A program made the position numbers and the translations under genes. The notes beneath the pieces are model-generated. The model ran no database searches. It was not told where the DNA came from and worked only from the letters and a program-made list of their open reading frames with translations. DNA of 17,780 nucleotides from Methanomassiliicoccus sp. UBA6 (lineage in GTDB: Archaea; Thermoplasmatota; Thermoplasmata; Methanomassiliicoccales; Methanomassiliicoccaceae): positions 1 to 17,780 of the forward strand of contig DAVH01000009.1 of NCBI GenBank assembly GCA_002508545.1, in the 5' to 3' direction. This document shows positions 14,027 through 17,780 of this stretch, piece by piece; position 1 is the first letter of the stretch, and each line of letters begins with the position of its first letter.

Positions 14027-14674
14027 GTGATCTGCGGGGTGGACGAGGCCGGCCGCGGCCCGGTGATCGGGCCAATGGTGGTAGCCGCGGTCATGGCGGA
14101 GAACGACAAGGGCCTCAAGAAGCTGAAGGTGAAGGACTCCAAGCTCCTGACCCGTCAGAAGAGGGAGGAGCTCGATCTCCGCATCCGGGAGATCGCCACC
14201 GTCGAGGTCTCGGTGATCACCGCCGCGGAGATCGACGAGTTCATGAAGAACGGCACGCTGAACGCGCTGGAAGTGGACAGGTTCGCCGGACTGATCGAGC
14301 GGCTGCGCCCGGACCGGGCGTTCGTCGACGCCGCCGATGTGGTGGAGAAGCGGTTCGGAAGGAACATCCTGGAGCGCATCACCTGCCAGCCGGAACTGGT
14401 CTGCTGCCACCGCGCCGATGTCAAGTATCCCGTGGTTTCCGCCGCATCGATCGTGGCCAAGGTCCTGCGGGACCGGGCCATCGACGAGATCCAGGAGGCC
14501 TTCGGCCGCCCCATCGGCTCCGGCTACGCCCACGACGAGGTCACGATCGCTTTCATACAAGAGTGGCTGAAGGAGAAAGGGACCCTTCCGCCGCACGTCC
14601 GCCGTTCCTGGAAGACGGCCAAGGACTTATATTCGCTAAGCAAGGTTACCAAATTGACAGATTGGATGGATTGA
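14027..14674 (+). CDS. rnhB: Ribonuclease HII
   Basis: Cuts the RNA strand of RNA/DNA hybrids and removes single ribonucleotides from DNA. With the GTG start at 14027 the protein has 215 residues and opens MICGVDEAGRGPVIGP, the usual archaeal RNase HII start. Catalytic acids are D6 and E7, D101 (FVDAAD) and D170 (GYAHDEVT). DSKLL, KYPVVSAASIVAKVLRD and PPHVRRSWKT are family blocks. An upstream in-frame ATG at 14003 would add eight residues, but it lies within the TATA box, so GTG with a leaderless mRNA fits better; ATG remains possible if transcription starts further upstream. The stop overlaps the next ATG by one base (TGATG). Confidence 0.93.
   Translation: MICGVDEAGRGPVIGPMVVAAVMAENDKGLKKLKVKDSKLLTRQKREELDLRIREIATVEVSVITAAEIDEFMKNGTLNALEVDRFAGLIERLRPDRAFVDAADVVEKRFGRNILERITCQPELVCCHRADVKYPVVSAASIVAKVLRDRAIDEIQEAFGRPIGSGYAHDEVTIAFIQEWLKEKGTLPPHVRRSWKTAKDLYSLSKVTKLTDWMD
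14626..14636 (+). promoter_or_regulatory. Possible internal promoter for the SCP2 gene
   Basis: ACTTATATTCG at 14626-14636, inside the 3' end of rnhB, is a TATA-like element. It would start transcription at about 14657, giving a leader of under 20 nt before ATG 14674. Confidence 0.4.
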
Positions 14675-15009
14675 TGATGACACTAGAGCCCCAGCTTAAG
14701 GAACTGATCGCCAAGTTCAACGACAAGATCGCCCAGGACGAGAAGCTCCGCGGTGAGCTCAAGGGAGTGGACCGGAAGGTCCTCATCGACCTGGAGAGCG
14801 AGAGGTACAACTTCCACCTGTACGATTCGAAGGTCAACGACTTCAAGCCCGGCGATATCGCCGACCCGGATATCACCATCCAGTCCGACCCGGAGACCAT
14901 GGAGGGCCTGATATCGGGCAAGACCAAGCCGATGAAGGCGCTGGCCCTGAGGAAGCTGCGTCTCAAGGGCAACATCGAGGACATGCTCCGCCTGAAGAAC
15001 CTGTTCTGA
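14674..15009 (+). CDS. SCP2 sterol-binding domain protein
   Basis: A 111-residue stand-alone SCP2-like protein. Visible are an opening helix (LEPQLKELIAKFNDKIAQ), the core beta-sheet strands around RKVLIDLESERYNFHLYDSK, then the DPDITIQSDPETMEGLISGK segment and KPMKALALRKLRLKGNIEDM, the pattern shared by SCP2 proteins (hydrophobic tunnel ending in a helix). Such proteins bind lipids or fatty-acyl compounds; in archaea the ligand is unknown. Two tandem ATGs (14674, 14677) are possible. The TGATG overlap with rnhB suggests coupled translation, though an internal TATA element could give it a separate transcript. Confidence 0.85.
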   Translation: MMTLEPQLKELIAKFNDKIAQDEKLRGELKGVDRKVLIDLESERYNFHLYDSKVNDFKPGDIADPDITIQSDPETMEGLISGKTKPMKALALRKLRLKGNIEDMLRLKNLF

Positions 15010-15036
15010 GCCATTGGGGGCGGGGGCCGCCTCACA

Positions 15037-15050
15037 AAGCTTTATATGGG
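15037..15050 (+). promoter_or_regulatory. Promoter of the initiator tRNA
   Basis: AAGCTTTATATGGG contains a strong TATA box (TTTATAT, 15041-15047). Its centre is 31 nt before the tRNA, giving a transcription start near 15070 and a very short 5' extension. Confidence 0.65.
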
Positions 15051-15074
15051 GTCTTGCAATAGCGGGAGTTACAT

Positions 15075-15149
15075 AGCGGGGTGGGGTAGCCAGGACATCC
15101 CGTCGGGCTCATAACCCGGAGACCGGTCGTTCAAATCGACCCCCCGCTA
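15075..15149 (+). tRNA. Initiator tRNA-Met (anticodon CAT)
   Basis: A 75-base cloverleaf with no intron. The acceptor stem AGCGGGG (15075-15081) pairs with CCCCGCT (15142-15148), discriminator A at 15149. The D-stem GGG/CCC, anticodon stem TCGGG/CCCGG with anticodon CAT at 15110-15112, and T-stem GGTCG/CGACC with loop TTCAAAT all close. The A1:U72 pair and the three consecutive G:C pairs next to the anticodon loop (G29-G31 with C39-C41) are the marks of the archaeal/eukaryal initiator, which starts translation rather than elongating. CCA is not encoded, so it must be added by CCA-adding enzyme. Confidence 0.95.
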
Positions 15150-15162
15150 CTCTTTCTTCATT
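15150..15162 (+). terminator. T-rich tract after the tRNA
   Basis: CTCTTTCTTCATT directly follows the tRNA. It is T-rich but broken by C, so it may be a weak archaeal terminator that permits some read-through into the next gene. Confidence 0.35.
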
Positions 15163-15176
15163 CCTCGATACGGTTA

Positions 15177-15593
15177 ATGGTCGGGACCGACATACCTTCT
15201 CCCGTGGAGCTCTCCGAGATCCCGTTCCTGATCGCCCAATTCCTCGCATATTCCGGCGTGGTCGTCATCACCTACGGGGGGGTGATGGCCCTATACCACA
15301 CAATTCTCCGAGGTCTCACGAAGGGCAGGAAGATCACCTTCACCCGCATCCGGGGAGAGTTCGCCAGGAAGATCATCTTCGGCCTCGACTTCCTCATCGC
15401 CTCGGACATCGTGCTGACCATCAGGGCCCCCACCATCGACGAGGTCATCCGGCTCGGGGGCATCGTGCTCATCCGGACGGTCCTCACTTTCGTGCTCTCG
15501 AAGGAAACGGCCGATCTGCGGGAGGAGGAGAGAGAGGCGGGGCTGATCTCCGCCGACACCCCAGCGGAGCACCACCTGCACGGCGGTCCATGA
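15177..15593 (+). CDS. DUF1622 family membrane protein
   Basis: A 138-residue inner-membrane protein of unknown role. Three hydrophobic segments are visible at about 17-42 (IAQFLAYSGVVVITYGGVMA), 67-83 (IIFGLDFLIASDIVLTI) and 92-107 (LGGIVLIRTVLTFVLS). The block FARKIIFGLDFLIASDIV and the closing IRTVLTFVLSKE are typical of DUF1622. A charged tail (KETADLREEEREAG) lies at the end. The ATG at 15177 is only 27 bp after the tRNA, with no Shine-Dalgarno and no convincing TATA between them, so it may be read from the tRNA promoter. Its stop overlaps a possible glpA ATG at 15590 by four bases (ATGA). Confidence 0.82.
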   Translation: MVGTDIPSPVELSEIPFLIAQFLAYSGVVVITYGGVMALYHTILRGLTKGRKITFTRIRGEFARKIIFGLDFLIASDIVLTIRAPTIDEVIRLGGIVLIRTVLTFVLSKETADLREEEREAGLISADTPAEHHLHGGP

Positions 15594-15594
15594 A

Positions 15595-15605
15595 AAGCTA
15601 TATGC
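15595..15605 (+). promoter_or_regulatory. TATA box of glpA
   Basis: AAGCTATATGC at 15595-15605 sits just inside the upstream end of the glpA reading frame. It places the transcription start at about 15628, on the in-frame ATG at 15629. Confidence 0.45.
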
Positions 15606-15628
15606 CACAAATCGCCTCTAGGATGGAC

Positions 15629-17194
15629 ATGAGACGCGTGAGGAGCCTGGCCCCCGAGGTCCTGGTCGTCGGGGGCGGTGCCACCGGCACGGGCATCGCC
15701 CGGGACCTGGCCATGCGCGGGGCGGAGGTCCTCCTGGTCGAGGCCAGGGACCTGTGCGCCGGGGCGTCGGGGGGCAACCACGGCATGCTCCACTCCGGCG
15801 GACGGTACGCCGTCAAGGATCCCGTGGCGGCGGCGGAGTGCGCGGCCGAGGGGGCCACGCTCAAGCGGATCGCCCGGTTCTGCATCGAGGACTGCGGCGG
15901 GCTCTTCGTCTCCATGCCGGGGGACGATGACGCGTACATCGACAGGTTCCTCGGGTCCTGCCGCCGGGCCGGGGTCTGGACCGAGGAGATCACCGCCGGC
16001 GAGGCGAGGAGGGCGGAGCCCAACCTGTCCATCGAGGTGCGCTCGGCGGTCAGGGTGGCCGACGCGTCGATCGACCCCTTCTTCCTGGCGTGGGGGAACG
16101 CGGAGTCGGCCCGCCGGGCCGGGGCGGAGGTCCATAACCACCTGCCGCTGCGCTCATTGAGGGTGGAGGGCGGCAGCATCGCAGAGGCGGTGCTGGGCGA
16201 GGGGAAGGACGAGGTGACTATCAGGCCGGAGATCATCGTCAACGCCGCCGGGGCATGGTGCGGCCGGACCGCGGCTATGGCCGGGGCGAACATCCCCATG
16301 GAGCTCGACAAGGGGAGCATGATCGTGTTCAACGGCCGCGCCGTCAACGGCCTGGTGAACCGCCTGCGGCCGCCGTCCGACGGGGACATCCTCGTCCCCC
16401 ACCGCTCCTCCACCATTCTCGGCACGACCTCGGGCCCGGCGGACCTGGACGACATCCGGGCGAGCAAGCGCGAGGTCGACAGGCTGCTGGAAGAGGCGGC
16501 CGCGGTCATCCCCGGCATCACCTCTGCCAGGATGGTCCGCGCGTACGCCGGCATCCGCCCCCTGCTCTCGGGCGGGGAGCACGGCCGGGAGGCGTCGCGG
16601 GGCTTCCGGGTCATCGATCACCAGGACGAGGGAGTGGACAATCTCGTCAGCGTGGCCGGGGGCAAGCTCACCACCTACCGCCTGATGGCCGAGAAGGCCT
16701 CCGACCTGGTGATGTCCAAGCTGGGGAAGAGGGGCGCCTGCCGCACCATGGTGGAGGAGATATCGCCGCCGGCGGAGCCGCGGACCGCCGGCCTCCAGGG
16801 CTCGCTGATCGCCTCCAGGTACGGTGCTCTCGCTTCCGAGGTGGAAGCCCACTGCCGCGCCTCCCCCCTGGGCATGGACGAGGCGTGCTCCTGCGAGTGC
16901 GTCACCCGCGGCGAGCTGGAGTTCTTCGCCGCCTCGCCCGACGTGCGCTCGTCCGCCGACCTGATGCGTCGCACCAGGGCGGGCATGGGCTTCTGCCAGG
17001 CGGGGCTGTGCGCGTTCCGGCTGGCCTCGGCTCTGGAGAGCGACGATCCCCTGGCCGAGGCCGAGAGGTTCCTTGAGGAACGATGGAAGGGAATAGCGCC
17101 GGTCATCCGGGGCGAGCAGCTCCGCCAGGAGGCGCTCAAGGCCCACCTGCTCCGGTGCTACGGCATCGACCATACCGGGGGTGGGGAGCGATGA
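15629..17194 (+). CDS. glpA: Anaerobic-type glycerol-3-phosphate dehydrogenase, subunit A
   Basis: FAD-dependent oxidation of sn-glycerol 3-phosphate to dihydroxyacetone phosphate, with electrons passed through GlpB/GlpC to the membrane quinone or another carrier. The Rossmann motif VLVVGGGATGTGIARDLA starts about 11 residues from my start, and SGGNHGMLHSGGRYAVKDP and the later AYAGIRPLL and SVAGGKLTTYRLMAEKA are family blocks. The C-terminus has the [2Fe-2S] BFD-like domain with the four cysteines in CSCECVTRGE and GMGFCQAGLC, as in E. coli GlpA. Length is 521 residues from 15629; ATG 15590 would give 534 but precedes the predicted transcription start, and ATG 15623 is a third option. The stop overlaps glpB (ATGA). 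Confidence 0.93.
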   Translation: MRRVRSLAPEVLVVGGGATGTGIARDLAMRGAEVLLVEARDLCAGASGGNHGMLHSGGRYAVKDPVAAAECAAEGATLKRIARFCIEDCGGLFVSMPGDDDAYIDRFLGSCRRAGVWTEEITAGEARRAEPNLSIEVRSAVRVADASIDPFFLAWGNAESARRAGAEVHNHLPLRSLRVEGGSIAEAVLGEGKDEVTIRPEIIVNAAGAWCGRTAAMAGANIPMELDKGSMIVFNGRAVNGLVNRLRPPSDGDILVPHRSSTILGTTSGPADLDDIRASKREVDRLLEEAAAVIPGITSARMVRAYAGIRPLLSGGEHGREASRGFRVIDHQDEGVDNLVSVAGGKLTTYRLMAEKASDLVMSKLGKRGACRTMVEEISPPAEPRTAGLQGSLIASRYGALASEVEAHCRASPLGMDEACSCECVTRGELEFFAASPDVRSSADLMRRTRAGMGFCQAGLCAFRLASALESDDPLAEAERFLEERWKGIAPVIRGEQLRQEALKAHLLRCYGIDHTGGGER

Positions 17195-17780
17195 TCGCCG
17201 GGACGGAGTGCGACGTGCTGGTCATCGGCCACGGGGCCGCCGGGTGCCTGGCGGCCGCTTCCCTGGCCTCGAAGGGCACGGATGTCATCCTCGTCGGCCG
17301 GGGGGCCACGGCGACCGAGCTGTCCTCGGCCAGGATAGCGCTTCCCGGCGGTGAGCGAGGGCCGGCCGACCTGCTGAGGGCGGCGGGGAGGGACCACGGC
17401 CTCTATCTCTCGCCCGTCGGGAGGGTCGAGGCCATGACCAACATGGGAACGGTATCGGTCCAGGACCTCGCCTCGCCGCATGATTGGCTCTTGTCGCCTG
17501 GGCACCGGACGGCGGTGGTGGGGCTGAGGGGCAACGAAGACCTGGACCCCGATCTGGTCTGCGCCTCGCTGTCCCGCCGCGGGCTCGACTGCGAGCCATA
17601 CTGGGCCGACGCAGGGGTCCCGGCGACCGTCTGGTCCGGCCGTGGCTCGCTCTCGGAGGAGGCCAAGGAGGCGGCCGATCGGCTGGGCGAAGTGGCGTCC
17701 GACCTCCAGCAGGACGTCGTGGTGCTGCCGCCGCTGTTCGAAGGGCCGCGGTACGGGGACGCCCTCCGGCGGCTGGAGCG
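17191..17780 (+). CDS. glpB: Anaerobic glycerol-3-phosphate dehydrogenase, subunit B (3' end outside window)
   Basis: The FMN/FAD-binding partner that links GlpA to the iron-sulfur subunit GlpC. About 196 residues are visible. They open MIAGTECDVLVIGHGAAG, a dinucleotide-binding fold with a GHGAAG variant of the GxGxxG loop, then ILVGRGATAT and SSARIALPGG. A later segment, DVVVLPPLFEGPRYGDAL, resembles the conserved LP-P-GL block of GlpB. The start ATG 17191 forms ATGA with the glpA stop and follows GGGGTGGGGAG, a strong Shine-Dalgarno-like run. Because the order glpA-glpB is conserved, glpC is expected next. Assignment as GlpB rests on position and motifs; another FAD-dependent reductase subunit is less likely. 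Confidence 0.8.
   Translation, partial: MIAGTECDVLVIGHGAAGCLAAASLASKGTDVILVGRGATATELSSARIALPGGERGPADLLRAAGRDHGLYLSPVGRVEAMTNMGTVSVQDLASPHDWLLSPGHRTAVVGLRGNEDLDPDLVCASLSRRGLDCEPYWADAGVPATVWSGRGSLSEEAKEAADRLGEVASDLQQDVVVLPPLFEGPRYGDALRRLE

Noticed and set aside
13954..14673. Upstream extension of the SCP2 frame through rnhB
   Set aside because: This part is a shadow of rnhB; the SCP2 domain begins right after the TGATG overlap.
16154..17173. 339-codon minus-strand frame opposite glpA
   Set aside because: Antisense shadow; glpA has every expected domain.
1..17780. Search for CRISPR arrays, transposases, integrases or defence genes
   Set aside because: No direct-repeat arrays, terminal repeats or such protein families were seen; all long genes match core or metabolic families.

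Overview
This is a GC-rich stretch of an archaeal chromosome. The archaeal signals are TATA-type promoters about 26 nt ahead of several start codons, a CCA-less initiator tRNA-Met with an A1:U72 pair, the archaeal GTP cyclohydrolase MptA, an archaeal-type phosphoglycolate phosphatase, RNase HII with an archaeal-style N-terminus, and a three-subunit GatCAB. GC-rich composition plus this gene mix suggests a Thermoplasmatota lineage such as Methanomassiliicoccales. That is inference only, because no marker in the window fixes the taxon. No mobile element, CRISPR array or integrase was seen.

Layout. 1-2215 (minus): glutamine synthetase, cut by the window edge, with an AlaX-L alanyl-tRNA editing protein upstream of it. 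2348-4781 (plus): an Lrp/AsnC regulator, then a 609-residue aspartyl-tRNA synthetase of the bacterial architecture. 4823-7754 (minus): a tight gatC-gatA-gatB operon converging on aspS. 8053-8556 (plus): a small TPR protein. 8571-9242 (minus): a HAD phosphatase. 9536-11863 (plus): a soluble REC-PAS-PAS-PAS-histidine kinase. 11860-12696 (minus): mptA, whose stop overlaps that of the kinase. 12821-13927 (minus): a DUF362 protein with two [4Fe-4S] motifs. 14027-15009 (plus): rnhB and an SCP2-domain protein. 15075-15149 (plus): initiator tRNA-Met. 15177-17780 (plus): a DUF1622 membrane protein, glpA and the start of glpB.

How the genes fit together. The first 8 kb reads as an aminoacyl-tRNA quality and amidation neighbourhood. 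AspRS carries His31, the residue linked to relaxed (non-discriminating) tRNA recognition in bacterial AspRS. It sits opposite GatCAB, which would convert Asp-tRNA(Asn) to Asn-tRNA(Asn) with glutamine as amide donor; glutamine synthetase makes glutamine, and AlaX clears mischarged tRNA(Ala). The last 2.6 kb looks like a glycerol-3-phosphate oxidation operon (glpAB, probably continuing to glpC) behind an initiator tRNA. The middle holds unlinked housekeeping and sensory genes.

The points most worth a second look are the bacterial-type AspRS in an archaeal context, the N-terminally short GatA, the mptA start region with no standard start codon at the well-placed Shine-Dalgarno, sn-glycerol-3-phosphate dehydrogenase genes in an archaeon, and two palindromes in intergenic regions. 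I saw no clear new multi-gene system. The window is mostly recognisable core genes.
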